From Frankiales bacterium (GTDB taxonomy: Bacteria; Actinomycetota; Actinomycetes; Mycobacteriales; Jatrophihabitantaceae), in assembly GCA_025966315.1 (NCBI GenBank), contig JAOPUZ010000051.1, positions 124,001-188,000 on the forward strand: a stretch of 64,000 nucleotides of DNA, given 5' to 3'. Shown here in pieces: positions 43,137 through 51,842 of the stretch (position 1 is the stretch's first letter; each line of letters begins with the position of its first letter). Under the pieces are notes generated by a model. That model had not been told where the DNA came from. It ran no database searches and was given only the letters and a program-made list of their open reading frames with translations. Made by a program: the position numbers and the translations under genes.

Positions 43137-43813
43137 TGAACATTGAGGCGAATGACGGATTGCGGCGGCGTGCGGCCAAACATGCGGCGCTGGCGGACCC
43201 TGCTCGTCTGTTGATCGTGGAATCACTGAGCCTCGGGGACGCATCGCCGAGCGAGCTGCAGGCAATGCTGTCGATGCCGTCGAACCTGCTGGCGCATCAC
43301 CTTCGAGTGTTGGAGCACGAGGGAATGCTGGTGCGCTCCCGTTCCGAGGCGGATCGGCGCCGGACTTATGTGCGCCTGGCTGCGGGTGCGCTCGAGGATG
43401 TCGTGCCCGGCCAGGTCCGGTCCGCGGCTCGGGTGGTGTTCGTCTGCACGGCTAACTCTGCCCGCTCCCAGCTCGCGGCCGCGCTCTGGCGCCAAGCCAG
43501 CAGGATCCCGGTCGCGTCCGCAGGCACGCACCCGGCCGAACGGGTCGCTCCGGGGGCGGTCGCGACCGCCCGGCGGCACAGCCTGCCGATGCGGGTGCTT
43601 CGACCACGCCCGCTCGCCACGGTTGTCGGCGCGGACGACTTCATCATCACGGTCTGCGACAACGCCCATGAAGAACTCGTCGAGCCCGCCGCCGATCTGC
43701 ACTGGTCGGTTCCGGACCCGGTCCGGGACGGCTCCGAACGTGCCTTCGATGCGGCACTGGACGAGCTCGCCCGCCGGGTCACTGACCTCGCACCCCGCCT
43801 GATCGCCTCCTGA
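43136..43813 (+). CDS. ArsR-ArsC fusion: arsenic-type repressor joined to LMW-phosphatase-type arsenate reductase
   Basis: The 225-residue protein starts at ATG 43136 with GAGGT upstream. Residues about 10-85 are a winged-helix ArsR domain (LADPARLLIVESLSLGDASP, LAHHLRVLEHEGMLVRSRSE). Residues about 98-225 are an arsenate reductase of the low-molecular-weight phosphatase fold (VFVCTANSARSQ with Cys104 and Arg110, Cys174 in ITVCDN, WSVPDP). The ArsR half contains no cysteine, so classical As(III) thiolate sensing within that domain is not possible. Sensing might use Cys104/Cys174 of the reductase half. Upstream in-frame extension is antisense to the aquaporin gene and was rejected. Confidence 0.92.
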   Translation: MNIEANDGLRRRAAKHAALADPARLLIVESLSLGDASPSELQAMLSMPSNLLAHHLRVLEHEGMLVRSRSEADRRRTYVRLAAGALEDVVPGQVRSAARVVFVCTANSARSQLAAALWRQASRIPVASAGTHPAERVAPGAVATARRHSLPMRVLRPRPLATVVGADDFIITVCDNAHEELVEPAADLHWSVPDPVRDGSERAFDAALDELARRVTDLAPRLIAS

Positions 43814-43838
43814 TCGAGACGATCGAACGATTCCTGTA

Positions 43839-45161
43839 CTACCGGGTCACAGCCGACAGTGATCGCCAGACCGGCACCGACGGTGCCGGGACGCAGCACC
43901 CGCCGCTGCTCGCGCCGGCCCCGTCGTCGAACAGACCCGCGCCGCCACAGACACCGGTGTCGGGCAGGACCAGCTCGACCCGGGCCGCGCCCTCGTGGTC
44001 ACCGGCGAGTTCGGCGACCACAGATCGGACCTGCTCGTAGCCGGTGATCGCCAGGAACGTCGGGGCCCGGCCGTAGGACTTCATCCCGACCAGGTACAGA
44101 TCCGGCTCCGGGTGCGCCAGATCCTTCGCCCCGGTCGCGGCAACGGAGCCACACGAGTGGACGTTCGGGTCGACCTCCGCGGCGATCCGGATCGGGGCCT
44201 GCAGCGTGGCGTCCAGCTCGAGGCGCATCTCCGACAGGAACGACAGGTCGGGCCGGAACCCGGTCAGCACCACGATGTTGTCCGCGGCCGGAAGCGTCCG
44301 GCCATCTTCGGAGACCAACACGGCTCCTTCTTCGGTGCGCTGGATCCGCTCAATGCGAAAGCCCGTCACGACTTCGGCCAAGCCGGCTTCGACGGCCTGC
44401 TTTGCCCGCGTGCCGAGCGCGCCGCGCTCGGGAAGCTCGTCTGCTACCCCGCCGCCGAACGTGTTGCCGATGACCCCGCGGCGCAATGCCCATGTCACGC
44501 GCGTGCCCGGGTGCGTGTCGGCGACCCGACCGAGTTCGATGATCGCCGTCGCTGCCGAGTGGCCGCTGCCGACCACGACAGTGTGCTTTCCCGCGAAGGC
44601 CTCAGCCTGTTCGAAGTTGGGCACCTGGTAGGAGATGACGTCGGCAGCCGCACGCTCCCCCAGGGCGGGCAGACCGTCGGCGCCAGCCGGATTCGGCTGT
44701 GTCCAGGTGCCAGCGGCATCGATGACGGCGCGGGCATCCAGTCGCGACTCGACCCCGGCCGAGTCCACCACGTGGATCGTGAACGGCTGCTCTGCGCGGG
44801 CTGCATCGACCAGCCGGTCGCGGCCTTTGCGGGACACCCCGATGACCTGCGAGTTATAGCGAACGCGGCCGCCGAGCGCTTCGGCCAGTGGCGCCAGATA
44901 GCCGGCGATCCACTCCCGCCCCGTCGGGTATCCGTGCGTCGGCGCGACCCAACCGGTCGGCTCCAACAATCGCGCCGCGGCCTTGTCCACCAGCTCGACC
45001 CACTGCGAGAACGTCCGGACGTGGCCCCACTCCGACACCGCGTGCGCCGGTCCATCACCCGATTCCAGCACCAGCGGCTCGAGACCGCGCTCCAGCAAGT
45101 GGGCCGCGGCAGCCAGGCCCTGCGGTCCAGCACCAATCACCACAACAGGCAGGTCGGTCAT
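43839..45161 (-). CDS. ArsO-like FAD-dependent monooxygenase
   Basis: The 440-residue protein starts at ATG 45161, 6 nt after GAGGAG. It has an FAD motif (VVVIGAGPQGLAAAAHLLER), an NADP motif (VVVGSGHSAATAIIEL) and ATG-type motifs (DAAGTWTQPNP). The C-terminal tail carries cysteines in GVCGGAGLF and GGCC (about 405, 422, 423), a likely arsenic-thiol site. ArsO-type flavoproteins occur widely in actinobacterial ars clusters, but the reaction is not settled. It is convergent with arsR-arsC and divergent from the second arsR. Confidence 0.87.
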   Translation of the reverse strand: MTDLPVVVIGAGPQGLAAAAHLLERGLEPLVLESGDGPAHAVSEWGHVRTFSQWVELVDKAAARLLEPTGWVAPTHGYPTGREWIAGYLAPLAEALGGRVRYNSQVIGVSRKGRDRLVDAARAEQPFTIHVVDSAGVESRLDARAVIDAAGTWTQPNPAGADGLPALGERAAADVISYQVPNFEQAEAFAGKHTVVVGSGHSAATAIIELGRVADTHPGTRVTWALRRGVIGNTFGGGVADELPERGALGTRAKQAVEAGLAEVVTGFRIERIQRTEEGAVLVSEDGRTLPAADNIVVLTGFRPDLSFLSEMRLELDATLQAPIRIAAEVDPNVHSCGSVAATGAKDLAHPEPDLYLVGMKSYGRAPTFLAITGYEQVRSVVAELAGDHEGAARVELVLPDTGVCGGAGLFDDGAGASSGGCCVPAPSVPVWRSLSAVTR

Positions 45162-45210
45162 CAAGCACTCCTCGTATAGACAAACGTCAATACGTCCAGG
45201 GTGCAGGTCA

Positions 45211-45228
45211 GATCGACGACTGTCAATC
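45211..45228. promoter_or_regulatory. Candidate operator between the ArsO-like and second arsR genes
   Basis: GATCGAC-GACT-GTCAATC is an imperfect 7-bp inverted repeat (6 of 7 matching), 20 bp before the ATG at 45248. A related GTCAATACGTC lies at 45186. Both share GTCAAT with the operator at 43113. Confidence 0.5.
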
Positions 45229-45247
45229 TAACTGGCACACTGGGCGC

Positions 45248-45619
45248 ATGCCGTCCGCGAGCCTGAACCTGATCGAAGACCTCAGCGCGTGCTGCTCCCC
45301 GATCACCGGCGGCGCACTCGACGTCGAGAGCGCCGAACGGCTCGCTCGCGTCTTCAAAGCACTCGCTGACCCGACTCGGGTGCGGCTGCTGTCGCTGATC
45401 GCCGCGACCGAGGGCGGTGAAGCCTGCGCCTGCGATCTAACTGCGCCGGTGAACCTCTCGCAGCCGACCGTCTCGCACCACATGCGCCAACTCGTCGACG
45501 CCGGCCTCGTCTCCCGCGACCAACGCGGCAAGTGGGCCTACTACCGAGTCGTCGACAGCACCCTCGACGCGATTGCCAACGCCATTAAGCCAGAAAGGCT
45601 TGGGCAGCAAACCCGCTAG
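45248..45619 (+). CDS. arsR: ArsR-family As(III)-type repressor
   Basis: The 123-residue winged-helix protein starts at ATG 45248. Cysteines fall at 15 and 16 (SACCSP) and at 60 and 62 (EACACDL). This layout resembles Corynebacterium glutamicum-type ArsR, in which two N-terminal cysteines pair with one near residue 55 to bind As(III). The DNA-recognition region is LSQPTVSHHMRQLVDAGLVS. It probably controls itself and the divergent ArsO-like gene. Unlike the fusion at 43136, it carries the full thiol site. Confidence 0.93.
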   Translation: MPSASLNLIEDLSACCSPITGGALDVESAERLARVFKALADPTRVRLLSLIAATEGGEACACDLTAPVNLSQPTVSHHMRQLVDAGLVSRDQRGKWAYYRVVDSTLDAIANAIKPERLGQQTR

Positions 45620-45826
45620 CCGCCGTTTCGTGGCAACGGCGTCGAGCATTGCCGCTCCGCGCCGAGCGAAACTGGGTTGCAGGCCCGGCCAACCCAACTG
45701 CCGTAACCGTCCGTCCAGCAGCGCCGCCGCGTCCACCACGCCGGGAGAACAGCGATGCGCGTCTGGTGCGTCACTGGATCCAGCGGCGGCCGATTCCTCT
45801 GCGCGGCGACGGGAGTCGACCTTGGT

Positions 45827-46411
45827 ATGACTGAAACGAATCCTCGCCGGCTCCTGCAGTCGGTATTGGTGTCCCTGAACGGTGTGACGAGCGAACCGTT
45901 GACGTGGGCCGGGCCGTTCTTCGGCCCCGGCAGCGCCACGCGCTCGCTGGCCGCACTGAAGGCAAGCGGTGCCATGTTGATGGGCCGACGGACCTATGAG
46001 ATCTTCTCCCGGCAGTGGCCCGCCGCCTCTGGGGAGTACGCCGACTACCTCAACGCCATGCCGAAGTACGTCTTCTCCTCCACGCTCGACCAGACCGACT
46101 GGGCGAACACCACAATCGTGCCCGGCGGGGTGGTGGAGGCCGTCACCGCGCTCAAGCAAGCCGGGGGTGACGGCGATCTGGTCGTGTACGGCCACGGGCA
46201 GTTCGGGCAGACCCTGGGCGATGCTGGCCTGGTCGACGAGCTAAACCTCACCATCGTCCCGGTGTTCGTACCGCGGGGTACTCCGCTATACCGAGCCGAG
46301 GGCTCGGCGCAGACCTGGGAGCTGGTCAGCGCCGCCCCCGGAGCCGATCCTGGGCTTGTCGCCCTCACCTACCGGCCCGTACGGCTCTTTGCCGCCGCGG
46401 ACTCCCCGTGA
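45827..46411 (+). CDS. Dihydrofolate reductase-fold (RibD C-terminal-like) protein
   Basis: From ATG 45827 the protein has 194 residues. Features: LLQSVLVSLNGVTSEPLTWA, LMGRRTYEIFSRQWP, MPKYVFSSTLDQTDW, VVYGHGQFGQTLGDAGLVDE and NLTIVPVFVPRGTPLY. It is the same broad family as the protein at 14201 but only distantly similar. Members use NADPH; substrates are unknown. It sits 10 bp or more upstream of the ECF sigma gene in the same direction; such reductases often accompany SnoaL-type sigma factors. Confidence 0.88.
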   Translation: MTETNPRRLLQSVLVSLNGVTSEPLTWAGPFFGPGSATRSLAALKASGAMLMGRRTYEIFSRQWPAASGEYADYLNAMPKYVFSSTLDQTDWANTTIVPGGVVEAVTALKQAGGDGDLVVYGHGQFGQTLGDAGLVDELNLTIVPVFVPRGTPLYRAEGSAQTWELVSAAPGADPGLVALTYRPVRLFAAADSP

Positions 46412-46526
46412 GTGAGGTGGCGTGGTGAATCGATCGACTGCGACACTCGACGATGAAGTTCGGGCGCAGCGGGTGTCCCTACGTCGAGAGGCTGGGCGAC
46501 GACGCGGCCGTCCATCAGGAGCACCC

Positions 46527-47516
46527 ATGCACGCATCGGCCGACACCAAGCTACCGAGAGATGAGTTCCTCAGCGATGCCCAGCTGTACCGTCGGGAACT
46601 GGTCGCCCATTGCTACCGGATGATCGGCTCCGTCCACGATGCCGAAGACCTGGTCCAGGAGACATATCTTCGAGCGTGGCGGGGCTGGGAGGCATTCGAG
46701 GGCCGCTCCTCGGTTCGCACCTGGCTTTACCGGATCGCCACCAACCTGTGCCTGACCGCGCTGCACCACACCAGTCGACGTGTCCTGCCGGCCGGTCTGG
46801 GGCCGCCGAGCGCCGACCCGAACGTGCCAATGCAAGCCGTGACGAGCGAGATGCTCTGGATCGAGCCCTTTCCCAACACGGTCTACGAAACGGCGTCCGG
46901 TGATCCGGCCGAGATCGTCGAGTCGCGATCCGGCCTACGTCTGGCCCTGGTCGCGAGTCTGCAGCATCTGCCACCACGCCAACGAGCCGTGTTCCTGCTC
47001 CGAGAAGTGCTCGCCTACCCAGCAGCAGAGGTTGCCGACATGCTCGACACGACCGTGCCGGCAGTCAAGAGCGCGCTGCAACGAGCGCGCGCCACGCTCG
47101 ACGAGGTCGCCCCGAACGCCGAGATCCTGACCGAGCCGGACTCAGCCGTTGCTCGCCGCATCCTGGACCGATACATGGCCGCGTTCGAGCGGGCCGATAT
47201 TGCTGCGCTCACTGAGTTGTTGCGAAGCGACGCGACGCTCGAGGTGGTGCCGATGAGAACCTGGTTGTCCGGAAACAAGACATGCGTGCCCTACCTCGCA
47301 CGCCACGTCCTCACCTCGCCCGGGCTGTACCGGATGTACCCCACCATCGCCAACGGCCAGCCGGCGGCAGCCGCCTACCGGCGCGAAGACATCAGCCAGC
47401 CGTTCACCGCGTTCGGCGTCGCCGTCTTGAGCATCGATGCCAGACACATCACCGCCATCACCACGTTCATTGATGCCTCACTAGTGGAACGCTTCGGCTT
47501 CCCGGCACATATCTGA
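46527..47516 (+). CDS. ECF sigma factor with C-terminal SnoaL-like domain
   Basis: From ATG 46527, with AGGAG five bases upstream, the protein has 329 residues. Sigma region 2 is ELVAHCYRMIGSVHDAEDLV followed by QETYLRAWRGWEAF. Region 4 is LPPRQRAVFLLREVLAYPAA with VPAVKSALQRARA. Residues about 215-325 are a SnoaL/NTF2-like domain (ILDRYMAAFERADIAALTEL). Such SigG/SigJ-like factors usually have no separate anti-sigma gene; the SnoaL domain modulates activity. A longer GTG start at 46422 is possible but adds a basic tail of low complexity. Confidence 0.92.
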   Translation: MHASADTKLPRDEFLSDAQLYRRELVAHCYRMIGSVHDAEDLVQETYLRAWRGWEAFEGRSSVRTWLYRIATNLCLTALHHTSRRVLPAGLGPPSADPNVPMQAVTSEMLWIEPFPNTVYETASGDPAEIVESRSGLRLALVASLQHLPPRQRAVFLLREVLAYPAAEVADMLDTTVPAVKSALQRARATLDEVAPNAEILTEPDSAVARRILDRYMAAFERADIAALTELLRSDATLEVVPMRTWLSGNKTCVPYLARHVLTSPGLYRMYPTIANGQPAAAAYRREDISQPFTAFGVAVLSIDARHITAITTFIDASLVERFGFPAHI

Positions 47517-47539
47517 TCCACTCAGTTGATCCACTCAGT
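47514..47539 (+). repeat. 13-bp tandem duplication at the sigma-factor stop
   Basis: TGATCCACTCAGT occurs twice in tandem; the first copy begins with the TGA stop codon of the sigma gene. It is probably a small duplication without function. Confidence 0.8.
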
Positions 47540-47833
47540 GGCATTTCAGCTTGTCGAGTGTTGGTGTCGGCGGCCATCGGGGGCGGGTCGGGCAGGTCAC
47601 TCATGACCGCGATGCCTTTCCGGACTCCGCATTCACAATTGCGACCACGTCGTGACCGACTGGGCTAGGCGTCGGCCCGGAGGAGAACCAGACGCGTTTG
47701 CACGCCTGGACCTACGTCTTCGATGTCGTGGGAAGCGCAACACTCGCAGCGCCAACACACCCCGACGACGGCAGGTCACCACCCACTCGTCGCGACCCCC
47801 ATTTCGGCCGCGTCGGACGCCGCCCTCGGCGTG
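47517..47833. other. 317-bp gap with no supported gene
   Basis: It separates the convergent sigma-factor and MFS genes. Apart from the 13-bp duplication I see no hairpin, promoter or family-like frame. Confidence 0.6.
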
Positions 47834-49039
47834 CTACCGAAGATTCCGGACGGCCGGCGAGGTGAGTCCGGTGGCCGTCGCGGCAAACACGAGGGCGGCG
47901 CAGCTGAGCACGATGCTCCGCGTTCCGAAGGCGGCCGCCAGCGGGCCAGCGACGGCCAGGCCAAGTGGGCCCATGACGAAGGAGCCGAACGCGTCGTAGG
48001 AGCTGACCCGCGACAGCGCGTCGTCCGGGATATGTTGCTGAAGCGCCGTTGACCACAGCACTTCGAAGATGTCAGAACAGACTCCGGCGACGAAGAAGGT
48101 CAGCGCGATCGTGATCAGCGGTGCGCCAATTCCGAGCAGGACAATAGGAGGCAGAAATCCGAAGACAGCAATCATCGCTGTCCGCAAAGGATGTTTCGGC
48201 TTTACCCGGATCGCGGCCACACTGCCTGACAGCAACCCCACCGCCTGGACGGTAAGGATCGCCGACCAACCAAGCGCACCGTGATATCGCACCTGAGCAA
48301 TCGCGGGGCCGAGCACCCGCAACACCGCACTTGTCGCAGCATTCACGATCGACGCAACGGCAACGATCACCCATACCCATTGCCGGGACGCGAACTCCTG
48401 CCAGCCGACCCGTAGATCGGTCAAGGTTGAGTTTCGCTCCACCCGCGTCACGTGCGGAATCGCCAACCCGACCAATAGCGCGGCAGACGCCACAAACGTG
48501 CCGGCATCGATGGCCAGCGCCGTCCCGGATCCCAACCCGGCGACCAGCACGCCGGCCAGCGCGGCGCCGACGATGCCCGACAGGTTCATCGATATTCGAA
48601 GCAGCGCATTCGCCGGTTGAAGCTGCTCCGACGCCACAATCTGCGGAACGACACCGGCCGCAGCCGGTAGGAACATCGCCGCCGCGGCGCCATTGACCGC
48701 AGACAACGACATCAACGGTCCCAGGTCAGCGTGACCGGTCAGAAAGAGAACGGCCACGCCCGCCTGCGCCGCCCCGGCGATCAACTCGGCGACCACCATC
48801 GTCCGATAGCGAGACCACCGATCAGCGAGGACACCACCCCACAGCAAAAAAACGACCTGAGCGGCGGAACGAGCGAACACCACAAGCCCAAGGTCACGAA
48901 TCGCCGCCGCACCACCAGGGTCCAAGATCGCGAAAGCCAACGCGGTTGGTGCGATGCCATTCCCGAGCAGCGACACACTCCGAGACAAGAACAGGCGGCG
49001 GAACGGGCGCACATTCAATATGTCGAGTTCGTTCCGCAC
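47834..49039 (-). CDS. MFS transporter (EntS-like exporter family)
   Basis: The 401-residue protein starts at GTG 49039 with GGTGAG upstream. It has about 12 membrane helices. FRRLFLSRSVSLLGNGIAPT, GGVLADRWSRYRTMVVAELI and LLRISMNLSGIVGAALAGVL are typical of the enterobactin-exporter-like MFS group found in actinobacteria. It probably exports a drug or secondary metabolite; the substrate is unknown. No regulator is adjacent. Confidence 0.9.
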   Translation of the reverse strand: MRNELDILNVRPFRRLFLSRSVSLLGNGIAPTALAFAILDPGGAAAIRDLGLVVFARSAAQVVFLLWGGVLADRWSRYRTMVVAELIAGAAQAGVAVLFLTGHADLGPLMSLSAVNGAAAAMFLPAAAGVVPQIVASEQLQPANALLRISMNLSGIVGAALAGVLVAGLGSGTALAIDAGTFVASAALLVGLAIPHVTRVERNSTLTDLRVGWQEFASRQWVWVIVAVASIVNAATSAVLRVLGPAIAQVRYHGALGWSAILTVQAVGLLSGSVAAIRVKPKHPLRTAMIAVFGFLPPIVLLGIGAPLITIALTFFVAGVCSDIFEVLWSTALQQHIPDDALSRVSSYDAFGSFVMGPLGLAVAGPLAAAFGTRSIVLSCAALVFAATATGLTSPAVRNLR

Positions 49040-49226
49040 CGGCTCACCATGTCACGCGCAAGGTGACACTCCAGACCCAAACAACGCTGGTTCGCGATAA
49101 GCAGAAGCAGCGTGCAATCGCTGCTCAGAAAGCCGTATACACCCGCTTTATCCTAGTAAGCATCCGTGATATCTCCTTGACGGTCCGAACACGGCGCAGG
49201 TAGGTTTCCGCCGTACCATCCGATAT

Positions 49227-49799
49227 ATGAGTGATGTCACGCCTGCGGACTGGCTGGTAAATTCCCAGACTCCGCCGAGCCAGCTGATCACCTGCGGCCC
49301 ATCAGGTTTTGAAGCCTATGCCCGGTTGCGGTACCTCCCTGATCCACGTTTCCCCGGTCAAGCCGAGACTGATGCCAGTTCAGGCGACAGTCCACTCTGG
49401 ATTTCACAGGCAGGCCGGGCACTAGGCATGCTCGCGGCTTTCACTGACACACCTGACGAGTGCTACTTATGCATCTGGGAGGGCACAGCCGGGAGCTTCC
49501 TTTCGTCCGACGAGCTACGGAGTCCGAGAGTCTCGGTCCGCAACCGACAATATGACCTGTTCACCGGCAAACTAAGAGATATCACCGAAGGCCGCTCCGA
49601 CAACTCCAGATGCGGAGAGTCCTTGCCCCTGCCTGCCTTCGTCTGGCCAGCAGACCATCGTTGGTGTTTTACGAGCGACGTCGATCCGCACTGGGCCGGG
49701 ATAGGTGCCGAGAAGGCTGCAATCGACAGTCTGGTGGCTGCTATCGATCTAGATGTCGTTCGAGGCCTGCCGAGCGAGAGAACCCCGATGTATCGCTAG
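49227..49799 (+). CDS. Uncharacterised actinobacterial protein, intact paralogue of the left-edge gene
   Basis: The 190-residue protein starts at ATG 49227; there is no ribosome site, so a leaderless transcript is possible. It shows FGP-type start ITCGPSGFEAYARLRYLPDP, CYLCIWEGTAGSF, RNRQYDLFTG and C-terminal PAFVWPADHRWCFTSDVDPH followed by WAGIGAEKAAIDSL. The PAFxWPADxxWCxxxDVDPHxAGIG ending is strongly conserved-looking and may form an active or binding site with Trp, Cys, Asp and His. No known domain is recognised. The 1-421 paralogue shares the first three blocks in order. Confidence 0.85.
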   Translation: MSDVTPADWLVNSQTPPSQLITCGPSGFEAYARLRYLPDPRFPGQAETDASSGDSPLWISQAGRALGMLAAFTDTPDECYLCIWEGTAGSFLSSDELRSPRVSVRNRQYDLFTGKLRDITEGRSDNSRCGESLPLPAFVWPADHRWCFTSDVDPHWAGIGAEKAAIDSLVAAIDLDVVRGLPSERTPMYR

Positions 49800-50322
49800 T
49801 AAGTCCTTAACGATCGAAAGAGATGTAGCAGCGCCAATGCGAACTACCCAATGCTGTTGCGAGTCGCCGTAGTTGCGGGAGCGTGTATCGGTCTGATTTT
49901 CTTTGCGTCACCAGTTGACTCTCACCTTCCGAAACAGAATCACATCCGGGCGTGGTCGCGATAACTAGGGGTCTATCTCATGGCGAAACCATGTTGACGT
50001 CGATGTAGACGGTCAGAATGACCCAGCCGACACGCCTACTCCATCCCTCGCCGAAACCGACGACACCGCCTTCACCGCCGTCGCCTCCATCCGAGCGCGG
50101 CACCGACGGATTGACTCTGCGGTAACGAGATGCGGCACGGGCTCAGGCGCCTGCGGACGCCTCCATCGATCAATGCCCGCGCGCTTCATTTTCCCCACGG
50201 AAGGCGTCGTCGTGAGGGAGACCGCCGTGTTCTGGGCGAGCCAAGCCACCACTTTTCTTCACCACGGATGCCCCATGGAGAGTAGTTAGGCATGCCTACC
50301 CTTCATATGGCACCATTCGCTT
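49800..50322. other. 523-bp gap with an operator-like palindrome at its right end
   Basis: No gene can be supported here. A minus-strand frame (50013-50252) and a start-less plus-strand frame over the same stretch look partly protein-like but have no ribosome site and no recognisable family. The last 45 bp contain the ZIP transporter promoter with a palindrome at 50287-50298. Confidence 0.5.
50287..50298. promoter_or_regulatory. Metal-repressor-like box upstream of the ZIP transporter
   Basis: TAGGCATGCCTA is a perfect 12-bp palindrome within GTTAGGCATGCCTACC, 25 bp before the transporter ATG. Half-sites TTAGG/CCTAA are typical of DtxR/MntR-family metal-dependent repressors. The position would block the promoter. 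Confidence 0.55.
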
Positions 50323-51192
50323 ATGAGCTTGTCGACCACCCTGCTGCTGGGGTTCATTGCCGGCGTGACCATCGTCATCGGTCTTCCGATCGGGCGGATG
50401 CGGCGACCAGCCCCAGGGTTGCGGGTCTTCCTGAACGCCACTGCTGTCGGCGTGTTGTTGTTCCTGTTCTGGGACGTGCTGGCCGCGGCGTGGGAGCCGG
50501 TGGATGCCGCCCTGACCGGTGTCCACGACGGCAGCGCGAGTATCGGCCCCGTCTTCGGATACGGCGGGCTGTTCGCCACCGGTTTGTCCGTCGGGCTCCT
50601 CGGTCTGGTGGGATATGACCGTTACATCGTCCGGCTAGGTCGCAACACCGGCCGGGGTGGGCCGGGCGCGATGGCGGTGACCGAGCACGCAGCCCGCTCG
50701 AGCGGAATTGCCACCTGGTCACCGGCCCGAAGGTTGTCACTGCTCATCGCGGTGGGCATCGGCCTCCACAACTTCGCCGAAGGTCTAGCCATCGGTCAAG
50801 CAGCCGCCAGTAACGCGATCGCCCTGGCCACCGTCCTGGTCATCGGGTTCGCGCTGCACAACGCCACTGAGGGCTTCGGGATCGTGGCTCCGCTGGCAGG
50901 CGAGTCGACCGGCGACCCAGCCACCCGGCCGAGCTGGCGGTTTCTCCTGGCCATGGCCGCGATTGGCGGTGGACCCACCTTCATAGGTACTGCCATCGGC
51001 CACAACTTCACCTCCGAACCGGTCAGCGTCGTGTTCTTAACCCTGGCCGGCGGATCCATCGTGTACGTGATCGCCCAACTGCTAGGCGTGGCCGGGCGAG
51101 CCAAACGCTCCGATCTCGTTGCCTGCGGCCTGCTGGTCGGCCTGCTGGCCGGCTTCCTTACCGACGCCGTTGTGGCTGCCGGCGGCGCATAG
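50323..51192 (+). CDS. ZIP-family divalent metal transporter
   Basis: The 289-residue protein has about eight membrane helices and the paired metal-binding motifs HNFAEGLAIG and HNATEGFGI in helices IV and V. A histidine-poor loop lies between residues about 105 and 135. It imports zinc, or possibly manganese or iron, into the cytoplasm. The operator-like palindrome upstream fits control by intracellular metal. The ATG lacks a clear ribosome site, so the transcript may be leaderless or nearly so. Confidence 0.9.
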   Translation: MSLSTTLLLGFIAGVTIVIGLPIGRMRRPAPGLRVFLNATAVGVLLFLFWDVLAAAWEPVDAALTGVHDGSASIGPVFGYGGLFATGLSVGLLGLVGYDRYIVRLGRNTGRGGPGAMAVTEHAARSSGIATWSPARRLSLLIAVGIGLHNFAEGLAIGQAAASNAIALATVLVIGFALHNATEGFGIVAPLAGESTGDPATRPSWRFLLAMAAIGGGPTFIGTAIGHNFTSEPVSVVFLTLAGGSIVYVIAQLLGVAGRAKRSDLVACGLLVGLLAGFLTDAVVAAGGA

Positions 51193-51349
51193 TCAGCTCC
51201 TCTCTTCCCACCCGACTGCGCCACGGTAAACGGCGGACAGCGGGTCGTAGAGAAAGCAGGCGAGAATAATCCATACGTGGCATGGAGAACCGATATTCAC
51301 TAGGGCACGATTCTGCTGGTTCTAAGGACATCTCGCAGATATGGCTCCC

Positions 51350-51589
51350 TTATGCCACCGCGGTGGGGCCGGCGTATTCGTCGATCCGAGTTACGTGTCC
51401 TGCGCGTACGTGGTTACGAAGCGCAACGCGGCGCGCGGTCACCGGGAATCGTCTGACGTGGACTCCCTTTTGATCCTTGTGGGTAATCGCGAGGCAGATG
51501 ACGATCACGAGGATCGTTCCCAGTCCGGCTATGGCGCGGGCGAAACTAGCCGCGGGGGCGCCGCGCCGGGTCTTAACGCGGGGCGTCAC
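51350..51589 (-). CDS. Possible small single-helix membrane protein
   Basis: A 79-codon frame from GTG 51589 encodes a basic start (VTPRVKTRRGAPAASFARA), one hydrophobic helix (IAGLGTILVIVICLAI) and a basic tail (HKDQKGVHVRRF). The ribosome site is weak. No family is recognised. The basic-hydrophobic-basic plan suggests a small membrane protein rather than chance, but antisense frames here are also open. Confidence 0.35.
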   Translation of the reverse strand: MTPRVKTRRGAPAASFARAIAGLGTILVIVICLAITHKDQKGVHVRRFPVTARRVALRNHVRAGHVTRIDEYAGPTAVA

Positions 51590-51842
51590 GATCCACGTCT
51601 TTCGGGAGACGACCGGCCAGCGTGCGAAGACTTGACAGGGCCGCCACGGATGGCCGTCAGCCGATTCCTCGGGCCGACCGGAATTGCTGCATCCCTCGCA
51701 GCAACAACCCTGACGGGCCAGGTGATCTCGCGGCCGATGTGACACGACCGCCGTCGACCCCGGGCACGGCGGCGACCCGCACCGACGCCCGGGGTCAGCC
51801 GCGGCAGCTTGAGCTCTCGCTCAATATGCGCAGCTCCGCTGG

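Noticed and set aside
45600-45760. Minus-strand stretch that reads like a protein (DAAALLDGRLRQLGWPGLQP) downstream of arsR
   Set aside because: The codon pattern is plausible, but there is no start, it continues antisense into arsR and I recognise no family. It could be a remnant but cannot be supported.
50013-50252. Possible gene in the gap before the ZIP transporter
   Set aside because: Both strands are open by chance here; no ribosome site and no family resemblance.
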